DNA of 64,000 bases. Source: Saxidomus purpurata (lineage: Eukaryota; Mollusca; Bivalvia; Venerida; Veneridae). The stretch spans positions 29,925,240 to 29,989,239 of the forward strand of contig JAFMSR010000010.1 in the NCBI GenBank assembly GCA_022818135.1, read 5' to 3'. The notes beneath the pieces were generated by a model. The model ran no database searches, was not told where the DNA came from, and saw only the letters and a program-made list of their open reading frames with translations. How positions within the stretch are numbered: the first letter of the stretch is position 1; each line of letters opens with the position of its first letter. Shown in pieces: positions 13,541-26,212 of this stretch. The position numbers and the translations under genes are program-made.

Positions 13541-15490
13541 TTAAGATATAATAAGATAAGATTTATTTTGGTATGGAGTACATACATGGCTAAAACAAAC
13601 ATGAATGCAATAAAACAATATCACAACATGAACATAATAACCATGGCATGCACAGCAACACCAGTGATAGCACAAAAAAAGTAAACTCTTTTTTCCATTG
13701 TGGTCCCTTTGTGTTGGTGGCATGACAGAGAGATGCAATGAACCAATGTACAGTATTCAGTATTACAGGATATCACATAATTTAAAGGTCCAATACTAGA
13801 ACAAATTTCAAATATATTTTAAACACTCACATAAATTAGTTATATTTGATAAATCTTAAAGTTGGTATGTAATAATTCTTAATAAATCAATTACATGTTC
13901 AATTATTTTTATATGCATTATGAAGACAGTTAAAAAGCCTGGGTGGTCATTTTGTGATTCACGAGATTTCAACATAATACACATACCACTTGTGTTCCAA
14001 ACACTTTTTGTAAATTCTAACATGCCAATCTTCATTATTTAGTGTCTTGCATATGGCAATGTACTTGCCATTTAAATAACTGTCACTTAATTTTCACTTA
14101 GTAGTGGACCTTTAAATATCACATATTTCTTGAACATAATCACATATTTTTCTTGAATCTTATCACAAAATGACAATTTAATTTCACGTAATTATCTCAT
14201 TTCATTTCTGCGAGACAGTAATTATATCACATGAAAATATCACAGTGTTGACTGACAATTAAAATGCCTATATCTTATTTATGTCTTTATATATCTTATA
14301 AAATGTTTTTTAACAGCAACCTTAAAACAAGCAGAGAGTTTAGAGATGTTTGTGATCTTATGAGGTATATAACTTGTTCCACAACGTGCAACCCATAAAA
14401 CAAAAGGATTTGGACCCAAAACTCGTTACCTTAGGAATAGCAAAGGCACCGTTCTTGTGCTATAATTATGAACATTATCTTGGGACACAAAATGGTCACC
14501 CATGTAAACTGGGGCTTAACCATTTTTGATCTTGAACACACGACATAGAATATTCTGTTTTACACGTTCTTAAACAGGTAGCCAATTGAGTTTTACTGAA
14601 ATGTTCTGCATCTATACGACTTCTACAGTTAAAATCCAGTACAAACCTCATTAACTTGTTCTGAGTTACTTGTAACTTATTTTTTAAAACTTGTGTCAGA
14701 CCATTGTACCAAATAGAACAGGCATAGTCAAAATGTCACTGAATCAGGGACATTACCAGTATTTTTTAGTGTGTTGAGTGAGGTATTCTCGTTTGCGATA
14801 TAAAAACTTTAACCTTGAATTCACCTTTTAGAGTACTGAACGAGCCATTGAATCAAATGACACATTTTGATCCAGGGTAGCACCTAGTTATTTGACAACA
14901 GAAGCAGGATTAATAGGTACACCATTACAAGTGACCTTGAGATTAGGATCTGATTTTAACATACTCTTGGGACCAAATAAGATAGACTCTGTTTTACCTA
15001 CGCGTAGGGACAACTTGTTGTCTATTAATCAATGACTTACAAGATTCAAGGCATCTGATAACATTTTTTTTCAAATCAGATTTACATTTACCTGACACAA
15101 AAATTTCAGAGTCATCAGCATACAACAGAAGTTTTTTCTTTTATAACCGCTGACATGTCATTCACATAAATTAGAAATAGAAATGGACCCCTGAACCATG
15201 TTAAACTGTCGTGACCGAGTCCAGAAGCTTGAAGTTTCATGTGCAAAATAGCGTGATCTACAGTATCAAATGCTTTTTGCAGATCCAATAGTATCATGCC
15301 AACAATATTACCTTAATCCTTTTTTTCTGATAAAATCTGTTAAATGAATCTGGCAGGTATCAGTGAATCTAGCAGGTATCAGTAGAAAACCCACTTCTAA
15401 AACCTGACTGAAATTGGTAAAGTAACCCTTTTTCCTTACTCTGTCCTTTAAACCGATACATCCCGCTAACACTTTTTTTAAATGTGTATA
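13541..15490 (-). pseudogene. decayed non-LTR (LINE) retrotransposon reverse transcriptase
   Basis: Read on the minus strand, pieces of a reverse transcriptase follow in order but in different frames. They are an FQSGFRSGFSTDTC block (about 15360-15410), the palm motif LLDLQKAFDTVDH (about 15253-15290), FLFLIYVNDM, then after a frameshift the YADD catalytic motif (15111-15122). LFGPK and LGATLDQ thumb-region blocks follow, then a C-terminal ACSIWYNGLTQ segment (about 14690-14720). About 30 residues between WFR and GPFLFLIYVND are missing, and stop codons and frameshifts break every block. The 3' end at 13541-13570 carries a short ATCTT-type tandem tail. It is a dead copy of a CR1/Jockey-type LINE; the exact clade cannot be assigned by eye. 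Confidence 0.88.
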
Positions 15491-16369
15491 ATTTAGGAGA
15501 GATGTTTACATAAGCTATCAGTGTTCCTCCTCAATTGTAACATACTGTTTATTGTAATTAACACTATAAACAATATGTACAAATAAATACTGTTTAAACG
15601 AAACCAAATATGTTTCCAATAAGTTGGAAGTTTCATAGAAACTACCTATTGAACATCAATCTTTCTTTCTTCGTGGTCGCGTCTTTTCAATTTGAGAAAC
15701 GAATTATAGAATTCAAATGTATAACAACTGTTCAAAACAAAAATGACGCTTTCTCTATGTTTTCAATAGCAATCCATAAAACTAACCATTTCTGATCAAT
15801 TGCACGATCGTGGTTAATAATTCAAGTTAACTACCCTCATTTGCATCCATATATCGTTAAACGCCTGTGTGTATTCAATGGACGATACATCATTTTTGAT
15901 TTGTTGAACTTCGAAACAATATCCATGTCTGTTTCCTTGTAGTTTGAAGCAATAAACATTTCCAGGAGTAAATATATTTACAAACAGACTGTTATTAGAT
16001 TTTATGTATGAAAGCGACTCTTCACAAATAACCTATTTTCATAATTTTCAGGAGTGTTCAAAAATACGAGAGTGTCGCCTGTTGGCAGACGTGTAAGAAA
16101 ACTAAATATATCCATATAATATTATAGTGGTCAAAATATTTGCCAGACAAGAAACTATTATGTAGGAGGGAGATATCAAGAGAAGATTTATGTTTCTTAC
16201 ACACCGAAATCCCACTATTATGTTCTTTGATTTGTTGGAATGGCAAATTGATCCGAAAAGAGGAGTAGCTCAACTACTCTGCAGGAACTAAGTTTTCGGC
16301 CATTCTCTTTCAAACTCCATCAGCTCTGTAGATATTTATAAACAGACAAACTGTTCTTGAGAAAAACGT
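15491..16369. other. no gene recognised
   Basis: AT-rich sequence. ORFs of 61-71 codons (15610-15795, 16058-16273) have no motif. Nothing else seen. Confidence 0.35.
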
Positions 16370-16860
16370 ATGTCTCTCTTTAAAGTCTGATGAAAATTCA
16401 CCTTATGGTGTAGGGGATAAAGAACGGACATCAAATTCAACTTTCAGGCACCAGTTACTTTGTCCTTTCACCATGTGACCCGAAATTATGATATACACAA
16501 CAACACCTCCACCTACTATTTCAAATCCAGTCTGTCTGATGAAAATCAAGCTGACAAGGTTTTCAAGTTTCGGGCCTCTTGCCGATAAGACCCCAAATTT
16601 TAATATGCACAACTAGACTTCATACTGATGCTTCCCTGAAAGTTTGATGAAAATCCAACAAGAGGTTTTGAAGATGAAGAGCGGGCAAGATCTTTTTCAT
16701 TTCAGGCCCCTGTTACTTTGACCTTTGAATATATACCCTAAATTGTAATATGCATAGCTAGACTTCATACTAATGCCTCCCTGAAAGTTTGAAGGAGTTA
16801 ATAAGATGAAAAGCGGACAAGATAAAGTGAAAAACGGACAAACGGCAAGGTGAAAAACAA
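16370..16860. repeat. degenerate tandem repeat, about three units of 150-190 bp
   Basis: Blocks with the order CAGGC-CC-GTTACTTTG, GACCC-AAATT-TAATATGCAC, CTAGACTTCATACT, CTCCCTGAAAGTTTGA-GAAAATC recur about three times. The design (phrases about gaining/losing few bases around AAAGTTTGATGAAAATC) resembles the tandem cores of mollusc Helentron elements, but no subterminal inverted repeat or 3' stem-loop was found here. Overlapping minus-strand ORFs are chance. Confidence 0.55.
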
Positions 16861-17206
16861 ACATGTCTCCACGTGAAGCAGACATTATAACTATACCGAT
16901 AGAATAATGATAAATATATGTTCATTTAATTCTAAAGCACTGATGACGTATACATTTCAGTAACAGTTTTGTCGCTTTTTTGTAAAAAATGGCGTCAAAC
17001 ATGTCTTGTTATCTTGCAATATCACTGAACAAGTTTGCTGCTTAATAAACAGTCAATGCGTTATACCTAATGAGTGATATGTACGAGACACGAAACTACA
17101 GCAAGATGAATACTAGCGTGTATGTTTAATATCAATTACACACCTACTCTTTTGTTTGGCATGAGTCCATATATTTTGGAAAGACCGACAGTAACAAAGG
17201 AAAGCT

Positions 17207-17288
17207 CGTGCGCAGGTCTATCTGTGCTTTGCAGGTCTGGTATTTCTCTTGCCAGACCTGTCCACGTGCACAGATAGACCTGCGCACG
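17207..17288. repeat. 82-bp near-perfect hairpin
   Basis: Outer arms of 21 bp (17207-17227 and 17268-17288, starting CGTGCGCAGGTCTATCTGTG) pair perfectly. Inner arms CAGGTCTGG (17232-17240) and CCAGACCTG (17252-17260) extend the stem. It shares the GACCTG-GCACG theme with the hairpin at 18069-18176. Confidence 0.9.
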
Positions 17289-17439
17289 TGCATAAAATTA
17301 CTTCTGAAAGAAATGGGTCATTTTATAACACAATCGTAGGTCTCGAAAAAAACAACAGAAAACAGAAACTAAACACAATCGATCCAGTGCATTTTCTTTT
17401 TATGTTTTCGATACCACAAATTCTAGTATTCTAGGTATA

Positions 17440-17795
17440 TTTTTAAAAAATGCCACACAATTCTCGTTGTAAACGATACTGCTAGACGTTTTCAAAATCA
17501 AAGGGCCGTAACTTAATTAGCTGATAGCAAGACGTTGCCGATATGCATTAAAAGAACCAAACACTCCAGTAAAGTTTCATAGATTTCCGGCAGGTGGTTA
17601 CTTAAAATTTGCTATATCCATTACTGAATAAAAACCTGAGCGCAACATGCCGACGATATCCGAAAAAATACGCTCAGTACCGACCACTACTTTGAAGTTA
17701 AATTTGCACGAACGGACACACTGACAGACATACAGCGCGACTCAAGGATACTCCCTGTTAAACTTCGTTACGAGGGTATAAAAACTGAAATACAT
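17440..17795. repeat. interspersed mollusc-type repeat fragment
   Basis: A block with AAAGGGCCGTAACTTAATTAG, GTAAAGTTTCATAGATTTCCGG, a GGACACACTGACAGACATACAGCGCG run and CTCCCTGTTAAACTTCGTTACGAGG resembles the high-copy non-autonomous repeats of bivalves. This rests on recalled family style and was not searched. Non-coding. Confidence 0.4.
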
Positions 17796-18068
17796 GTATA
17801 TATTTTCATGTAAATACCGTACAAATATTTCAAGTGTTATTTCACGGACACTCATGTATAACAGATGAAAATAATACATCTAAAAATACATGTACGTATT
17901 CTGCATTAGAAACATTTCATCTGCCTCCTGTTCTTAAAAAGTATCCAGAGCCTGTGATAAAATCTTGTAAGAATCGTATTCCGTTTCAACAATGTAACTT
18001 AATTCAGACATGTTACTAGCAAGACTTGTTGGTGGTGTGTAAGCCAGATATCGACCTCGTACGGCGGC

Positions 18069-18176
18069 CTTTCTGTGTAGGAAAGACCTGTGCACGGGCT
18101 TCATGAAACACCTCGAGCGCTACGCGCTCTCGATGTTACATGCAGCCCGTGCACAGGTCTTTCCTACAAAGAAAGA
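18069..18176. repeat. 108-bp nested hairpin
   Basis: Arms of about 31 bp (18070-18100 and 18144-18175) built on GTAGGAAAGACCTGTGCACG pair with only a few mismatches. The loop holds a second palindrome, GAGCGCTACGCGCTC, at about 18115-18129. It lies about 860 bp from the related hairpin at 17207. Confidence 0.88.
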
Positions 18177-20014
18177 CCTTGTACTCGGTCGATATCCTAT
18201 ACTTTTACATCTCAATATCTGTACAGATAGGGACAATCGACTTAGTTTTTGTAAAAGGGGTTTAAAAATGAAATCGATATCATTCGGAGTCTGATCCAGG
18301 TGTTATATAAATCTATATACATAATATTTGACTCATTGGTACCTATGCTGTTACTATAAATAGCCTTTTAAGTTTCCCATTCATATACAGATCTAACATC
18401 TTTTCCTATACAATTTATATTGTCTGAAAATCCAATACCCTTCTTTGTGTACATTGTCTACAAAATCATTCTTTGTTTATATTGTGTTCGAAGTTCGTAT
18501 GCAAAATATACCGTTCCGAATCCGATTCGCCTTTAGATGGACAACTCCCTTACTATTTCCGTGCTATTTTAGATTACACACTCTTTGCTGCAAATTATTT
18601 ACTAACGATGTCAATGTTATAAGTCCTGTTGATTTAAAAAAATGTTAGTCTTGCTTATTTAAAGATTGTGGCAAAATTGCAAGCTGAGCTATACTCTTAA
18701 TGGTTCGAAACAAAACTGGGTGGAAAATACATGCTCAGCTTGCAGCAGAGAACCAGCGTCAGGTTCCACTTTTATCAAGTAAGTTTTGTGCGAAGTCGGA
18801 AACCATTGATCGGTCAAGTGCTCCTCCAGATTATATCTCATTCTCTACTGTATTTAAGCTTAATTCTTGACCATAATTTATATGGTAATTTTCAAGAGTT
18901 ATATTATAGGTTATTAAACTTGAATGGCAAATACTACTATGACCTCGTTGATTTGACGGGAGTTCCAAGTTTATTAAAGATTTATTTTTTTATTTGTTTC
19001 GTAACAGAATGTTATTTTGTTCATATTCAGTATGTATATAGAAATTGTTCTTGAACTTGTATGACAAAATTGTACTTGAATTTTGCAGGGACAACGTGGT
19101 CCAAGTAATATTTCCCCAGACAATTTCAATAACCAATGATACCGAATTATGCAGATCGGTAGCAGAGTAGGGTATACCCTGTATATAAATTAGAAACTCT
19201 TCCTACTACTATTGTTTTATGCATGAGAAACAGTGTCCTTTTACTGGTGCCGTAGAAGTACTAAACTATCGAAGTCGTTAAAAAAGCAGATGTAAGATTG
19301 AAATAAACAAATCCTTGTATTTTCTTACACTGCGTTTTCATCCGTTATTCAGGTTTCAATTTTTAAAGAATTAGTTTTAGATAGTATTAGATGTATTTCT
19401 ACTCTTCGGATTGAAATCACGATCATAATTTTTTATCGTATGGTCGCTTTAATCGTTTACTAATCGTGCAGGACAAAATGTCGGGAATATAAATTCTTCG
19501 CAAATTACCCGATCAAATATTCAGCGCCTTCTTTGATAATTAAACTAATCTTATAATAAGAAAATGATTTTAAAAAAAGACAGAGTACTTTTACGTGTAT
19601 AAAATAAAACAATCTGCCAACCGACCCTATTTGGGCAAGGAGACCCGAAACATACCTGTTTCGCCTTATATCACTATATTCTACTTTCTGAACTTAATTG
19701 TCCATCCTTGTTTCCCTTGTTAACCAATAGTGGTCATCCAACTAATTGTTTACTGGCAATTTTAAATTATTATGCAAGATTTCCGTGTAAGAAACATATC
19801 TGTATTACTAGAAAATCAGTCATAAATGAAAAACAGTCCAACGGAGAATTCAGCCGGTGGCAATTTCTTTGCACACGCAAGTTGTTACGGAATGTTTAAT
19901 AAGAATGTCGGCATTTTCATTTTGTGAAAATTTTTCCACAAATCAAAAGTGACATCAGTCATAGAGTCACGGAATAATTGTCTGGAACAAAAACTTTGGC
20001 GTGTTTATGTATTT
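18177..20014. other. no gene recognised
   Basis: AT-rich sequence up to the first assembly gap. A 107-codon plus ORF at 18731-19054 has no motif, no splice structure and no neighbour that would support it. Confidence 0.35.
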
Positions 20015-20514
20015 NNNNNNNNNNNNNNNNNNNNNNNNNNNNNNNNNNNNNNNNNNNNNNNNNNNNNNNNNNNNNNNNNNNNNNNNNNNNNNNNNNNNNN
20101 NNNNNNNNNNNNNNNNNNNNNNNNNNNNNNNNNNNNNNNNNNNNNNNNNNNNNNNNNNNNNNNNNNNNNNNNNNNNNNNNNNNNNNNNNNNNNNNNNNNN
20201 NNNNNNNNNNNNNNNNNNNNNNNNNNNNNNNNNNNNNNNNNNNNNNNNNNNNNNNNNNNNNNNNNNNNNNNNNNNNNNNNNNNNNNNNNNNNNNNNNNNN
20301 NNNNNNNNNNNNNNNNNNNNNNNNNNNNNNNNNNNNNNNNNNNNNNNNNNNNNNNNNNNNNNNNNNNNNNNNNNNNNNNNNNNNNNNNNNNNNNNNNNNN
20401 NNNNNNNNNNNNNNNNNNNNNNNNNNNNNNNNNNNNNNNNNNNNNNNNNNNNNNNNNNNNNNNNNNNNNNNNNNNNNNNNNNNNNNNNNNNNNNNNNNNN
20501 NNNNNNNNNNNNNN
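20015..20514. other. assembly gap of 500 N
   Basis: Exactly 500 N, the placeholder length used for scaffold joins, so the true distance is unknown. All ORFs spanning it are artefacts. Confidence 0.99.
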
Positions 20515-20717
20515 ATATTGCAACGTTCAGCTTTCATGGAGGAGGAAGACCCTGGGTGCCAATTCTGGCATTATTTCAGTCACGAGCGGGCACCTGGGTA
20601 GAACCTAGATAGCTCCCAGACATAAAAGAATTCGACCCAAGTAGGGCACGAACCTACAGCGGTGAGGGACAAGTAAACATAAGTCAATGACCTCAACCAC
20701 TCGGCAACAGATGCCAT
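20515..20717 (-). repeat. tRNA-derived SINE, truncated by the gap
   Basis: On the minus strand the head has A box TTGCCGAGTGGTTGAGG and B box GGTTCGTGCCC (20640-20717) of a tRNA-Ser/Leu type with a long variable arm. Next come GGGTCGAATTC, a TCTACCCAGGTGCCCGCTCG block, TGAAATAATGCC and GGGTCTTCCTCCTCCAT. These body blocks are the ones I associate with high-copy bivalve SINEs (recalled family knowledge). The 3' end, expected to finish GTTAAACCCAA, is lost in the N run. Confidence 0.75.
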
Positions 20718-21762
20718 TGTTTGATGCCAAGCAATTGTCTGAAGTTTCAAGGCTTTAATGGTTACCGAGAAAGTGAATTTTAAGAAAGCTTAACCAGATT
20801 CAAGACGACAGTGCCGACTGACGTCAAGAAGGTTATGACAATGGCTCTTCTGTTTTTCAAAGAAAAGCTAAAAATTGATAAATCAATCTTTTGTTATAAA
20901 TTGATTCAGTATATACATATTGTAGAACAAGTACCGTGAGTTGTTCCAAAATACTGCGAATTGCAATATACCGGGTCTATTGCGCACACCTAGTCGTTAC
21001 CAGCTTTTCTTCGATACTGTTTTAAATTTTCATAACTTGTATAAAACAACAACTGAATGTTTTAATAGCAGGCTATTATCTTTCATATTTAACATATACT
21101 AGACTCTAGCAGTATTTCGTAACAAGTAATAATGATGATGATTATGATGATAATTATGTTCCTATATAATTAATGTATGCATGAATGTACACACCAAAAT
21201 TTAGTGTAGCAAAAGAATCGTGGTAAAGTTTAGTTTAAACAATATTTATTCTCGAAAATACATAGTATATATATATACATAGTACAAAGGTGTAACAATA
21301 TAACTGGAGTCTGAAAATAAGCTTTCAAAGAAAACTTATATTAATTCATTTTCCTACTTTGGTAAAGTTTGAAAGTTTTTGTTACAATTTATATTGAGTT
21401 AATATTTGTTCTTTGTAAATGACAGCATAATCCAGAGAAATGAATTTGATTTTCCCTTTAGATTATTGCATTTGTCTATATCTAAAGATCGTAGTTAAGA
21501 CATGTAGATCTATGTGATTTCTTACAGTTATTCGTACCCAGGTACGAATCGACTTCGCCGAAAATGCGGACATTTTCGTACCATTTTCGAACCACGCATT
21601 TACATAAAATACAACTATTACGTGTTTAAAGCATAAAAATATGTTGTCATATTTCAAAAAGACATCTACAAGTGCCTCTGTAGAGTTAATTTGCTGATAA
21701 GTTTCAGTTTTATACCTTAACGCATGAAGGCGTATTTTAGACTAGTTTTTCGGAAAATCTTA
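20718..21762. other. no gene recognised
   Basis: AT-rich sequence with a short GTACCCAGGTAC palindrome at about 21535-21546 and TA-rich runs near 21265. No coding signal. Confidence 0.35.
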
Positions 21763-21764
21763 AG

Positions 21765-21967
21765 AGACACTAAATGACAACTAGTCAGGCCGAGCACTTT
21801 TGATGATCGAGTCGTTGGCCAGTTACAAAAAAATCGTTGTTTTTTATGTTGAATTCCGAGTTTTGTTATTTAAAATTCAAGAGTACCTAGTGGTTCGATA
21901 ATGTATTACGATGTTCCGATAGTTCATGACACATTATTCGGCCTGACTAAGTGTCTTTTAGTGTCTC
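21765..21967. mobile_element. MITE with about 30-bp terminal inverted repeats
   Basis: GAGACACTAAATGACAACTA through CAGGCCGA at the left pairs with TCGGCCTGACTAAGTGTC through TTTAGTGTCTC at the right with a few mismatches. The total is about 203 bp with no coding capacity. No clear target-site duplication was found, so the superfamily is open. Confidence 0.65.
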
Positions 21968-23784
21968 CGGTCTGACTTAGAAAACTGTTCTGATCAAAAC
22001 CGCGTAGGAAACTAGTTCTATATACAGAACAGATACCTCGTTAATTTTTAGTAATTTTTAATGTTTTACATTTATTCATCAATATATCATAATGAAAACA
22101 GAGTACAAGGTAATGCATTACAATTCTTTTTATGTCATTGAATATATAGAACTACTTTTCGGTCGTATTCGACAAAAAATTGTGTTAAGAGTTCGGCCGT
22201 AAGGGTCTGAAATACTCTGTTAACTTTGGATACGATTGAATAAATTCAATCGATCCAAAAAGTAGAGAAAGGCAGTGTAGTAATTCCATACAGAATTATT
22301 ATATTCAATTAGACGGTACACAAGTAAAGGCTACTTTATTGGTAAAACCCACATAAATAAAGTTCTATTAACATTTATAAATACATTGATATATTAAAGT
22401 CCCAGAATCACTTTGAATTTACTGATATTATAAGAAAATTATATTGATAAGATAATGATAGAACCATGTTCTATTCACTCTAAAACAATGTTGTAAATGT
22501 GATCCTGGAACTGTAAAACAATAATAAAATCATGTTGAAAATATCACACACAAATGATTATCACAAACAGTATTATAGAAATAAACATCTTGGAGGACGA
22601 TTTTGTAGAAATCTTTTTATAACAATGAACGTTTAATCTTGTCATTAAAAGAGTATAAAATGGATGCATTTATTTGCCTTTTTATAGATCGAGGGCTCAA
22701 CGCGAAACTAGCCTATGTGCATTTTTTAAAAATGTTCAGGAGAAGGAAAAAACATTCCAAAGCAATAAATATATTGTTTATATAAGTATGATTAAGATAT
22801 GATGTGTGTTTTTGTGATACCGAAACATGATCACTTTGATTTTTACAATCAGTTCAATTGAAAAGAAGTTTTTACAAAAAAAGTCACATAGAATACTTTC
22901 ACACTGAATTCTGATAAAAATGACATTTTGCTTTAATGCGAAACTATTCTATATGATTTTCAAACCATCATTTATAAATGCATTGGCATCAGTTTTAACA
23001 ACTTACAAACCTAAAGGAGTATGTAATTGATCTGTTTATGAAAAACTGCAAATAGCATAGTTTCGCGCTAAAAGTTCCACTAAAGTTGTCTGTTCACTTA
23101 ATGCGAAACTATTCTATATGACTGTCAAACTTTGATTTTTGCATTTATTTAGAGTCATTTTCTTTATTTCATGGTCATTATATAAATTTGAGCTAAAATT
23201 GTTCATAATATTGTGAAGTACAACACCAGTTAATGGCAAAAAAACAAAACTAATGAGAATTCAGACAGTGAAGCAAAATTTTTCAAAAAGTTTGACCCTT
23301 CAAACTGTAACAGTTTCTGGCAACATGTAATGGCAATATTGAAGGTTGTGTACATGACATCCCTTTATGTTATTGCTATGTGTCTAAATTTCACACATAA
23401 CAAAATGTACTAGTTGATGTTAAATGATAATTACATCATGGTATCCAGAAAGCAAAGAAAGTAAAAATAATGTTATCCAACTACCCAGTTAAACCTATTT
23501 GCAGTGCCTTTTACACTTAATGGTTTAATTCGGAAAAATTCACAGCTGTACTTGAATTGTTTTAAACAATTGTATTGTGCACTTCTTTTCACTTCTTTAA
23601 TCTAAATATATCTTAGTATTTACAACTTTACTTTCAGGCATTTTCGTTCAGTTAAAGTATACAATAACGGCTAGCACTTGTAACATGTTTATTAATGAAA
23701 TGAAATTTAATTGAATGTTACATATTAAATCATGATATGAAAGTAATAAGTAAATGTTGAAAATTCTTATCAATCACTGTAAGA

Positions 23785-24205
23785 AATAATAAATGTGTGC
23801 CAGTATTTTGTTGTTGAATAAAATACAGTCAGGAGTTCGGATGCGCAGTAATTATATCACGAGTGCGTAGCACAAGTGATTTAATTTTTCGCATTCGAAT
23901 GAGTGACTGTATTTTATTCAAAGATAAAATATTAGTACATATTTATTGTTTCGATTCTAACACTTCGTTTTCTTTGAAAACTATCCTGAGTTATATTCAA
24001 CTCATAGCAGTACATCAATGAAACTTTGAAACGTCAAATGCGATTGGACGCACTTGTTTACATAGTTACGTCATGTCATTACATCGTTTTGCAGAATGTC
24101 GTCCTTGGAGAAAGGTGCTGTATTTTATGGTGAAATTAAATACAACCTTTTCCCTACAATAATGTTTGTATAGGAAACACAGCCATGCATGTTACAATGA
24201 TGGAT
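23785..24205 (+). repeat. dispersed palindromic repeat copy 2 (partner at 11655)
   Basis: The longer relative of 11655-11850. Its first third is a hairpin of about 115 bp (23812-23926): TTGAATAAAATACAGTCA pairs with TGACTGTATTTTATTCAA, then inner GTTCGGATGCG/CGCATTCGAA and AATTATATCAC/GTGATTTAATT arms. A block from GCTGTATTTTATGGTGAAAT to CACAGCCATG closes it, as in copy 1. Confidence 0.7.
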
Positions 24206-24394
24206 TAAGCCTGATGGATGTGAACTGATAAATAATGTTTAATGCTGCAGATGGATACTATATTCCTATCCGAGTCAGTATCAAAATATTCATGCTAGAA
24301 AGTCATTTTTGTTGTGCACAGTTCATTATTACTAGAAATGACTGCTCTAATTTTATAGTATAATTGCGAATTTATTTTCCTACTTGATGAGTTT

Positions 24395-24640
24395 TGTTTG
24401 TTTTGGGTTTAACGCCAGTTTTCAACAGTATTTCAGCTATTTGCTGGCAGACAATTTACATTACCTAAGGTCCTGGGAAGGACTAGTACTAGACAACCAT
24501 CCTCTGTAAGAAACTACCACTTATCTCACATAAAGAGAAATGGTCCATAGCTGGGCTTGCACCCCAATGATCCTCTTTTGGTGAGAGGTCACAGTGATTT
24601 CAAGTCAGCAACTCTAATCACTCAACCATAGAGGTGGTCT
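24395..24640 (-). repeat. tRNA-derived SINE with mollusc-type tail
   Basis: Read on the minus strand: a tRNA-Leu/Ser-like head with TATGGTTGAGTGATTAGAG (A box) and GGGGTGCAAGCCC (degenerate B box), a body with GAGGATGGTTGTCTAGTACT and GAAATACTGTTGAAAAC, and the terminal GGCGTTAAACCCAAAACAAA. The final block is a common signature of bivalve SINEs. It looks near full length and is inserted inside the 22690-26387 element. Confidence 0.75.
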
Positions 24641-26156
24641 ATGTGTATATTTATGGCATTTTCCTTTCCAGCCCCGTCAGTTACTGCTTGCGTGCATCCG
24701 TCTGACATGTTTTTCATATGTTCTTCCTCACCCCTAAAGCTGTCAACTTTTCTCTCTTCCCATATTACCAATTGTCTAACTTTCTGATCAATCTTATCTC
24801 GACTTAATGGGCCATCTCACTTCTCTTTTCCCAACCAATCTTTCTGACCCATATTGCCTCCTCCCTTGCCGTATCACTTACTGTATGTGTGTAAAACTAT
24901 CTGACCCTTCTTGCCTTCTTTTCCCTTCCAAACTTTTACTTTTTGAGTTTATCTGTCTGACCCATCTTACATCTATAATTATTTTGTATTAATATTTTTT
25001 TATTGTATAAGTACTCTTTAGTGCTACTTCTAGAGTTCTAATAACACTCGGACGAAAGTTTCTAAGGAAATGTAAAGACAAAATATTTATCCACTACAAA
25101 ATCATATACACTGGTATATATATACCAGTATTCCAACCAGAGCTTAGTCTAGTGCTGGCTTAGATGACAAAATTAACATGAAAAAAATTAATTTACTTGC
25201 AAAAGATATAATTGGACATTCTGTTTGCTGCGTAAACAGTGCTACATGGTAAAATTGCTCAAAGAAAGAAGGGTCAGTTCTAGCATTGCTCCCAATTCTC
25301 AGCTTCCATAATACAAGGGTGTACACATAATACTTAATTGACGTTATAGTGATGATATACAAGATGGAACGAACATAGATTTTGATAAGGAAACATATTT
25401 ACCAGTAATATGAATTGTAAGAAAGCAAACCACCAGCTACCAGTTAATTTAGGCAAAAACAGAAATTTCAATATATTTTTTTCTTAAATGCAGTAATAGA
25501 CATTTTTTCTATCTTTATGACTTATATTAGAAGATTAGTTTGAATGCAGTACATCCCATGATGTCTTGTCTTACTGAATCTCACTTCGTAGTTTATTCCT
25601 GATGCAGTAAGAGGAGAGTTTCTGGCTAAACAGATTTGACTTCTTGGGGTATTCCCTTCCCAGATTCTTTAACCCTGGGGCAACACCTAGTATGAACTTC
25701 ACAGGGCCTTGATATCTATGACTTTCTTTACTGGGCATACCTACACCCCACTAATTGATTTTCATTATTAAGCACACCTATACCCCACTAATTGCTTTTC
25801 ATTATTGGGTACATCTAAACCCCTCTAATTGCTTATAGTAAAAAAGTATCAATTAATATATTAAAATAAAGTATCTTCAATAAATGATGTCATAGAATGT
25901 AAAAATTAGAAGAACAGAAGTAATTTAATAGGCACATAGACTAGTTTCACATTAAAGGCTCAACTCAAGTTTCAGTGCGAATCTATCCTATGTGAAAAGA
26001 ACCAAGGATTAAAGTTATTTTCTGAATATTTATAAGCAGATTATTATTAATGATGTACCTTTTCCTTAGTTTAAGCATAACATTGAAGTATATTCACAAA
26101 ATTGAATAGTTTTATTTTTCATATAGACTATATTAGCATCTGTTTGACTCAATTTT

Positions 26157-26212
26157 TAATACGAAACTAGTCTATGTGCACCAGTGCACATAGACTAGTT
26201 TCGCATTAACAA
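26157..26212. repeat. perfect hairpin of the element's internal motif
   Basis: CGAAACTAGTCTATGTGCAC (26162-26181) is followed after a 2-nt loop by its exact reverse complement (26184-26203). This is two head-to-head copies of the motif found at the termini of the 22690-26387 element. Confidence 0.93.

Noticed and set aside
18731..19054. 107-codon ORF
   Set aside because: No recognisable motif; composition like the surrounding AT-rich DNA.
19949..20612. ORFs of 172-219 codons across the first gap (and 33658-34275 across the second)
   Set aside because: They are open only because N codons contain no stops.
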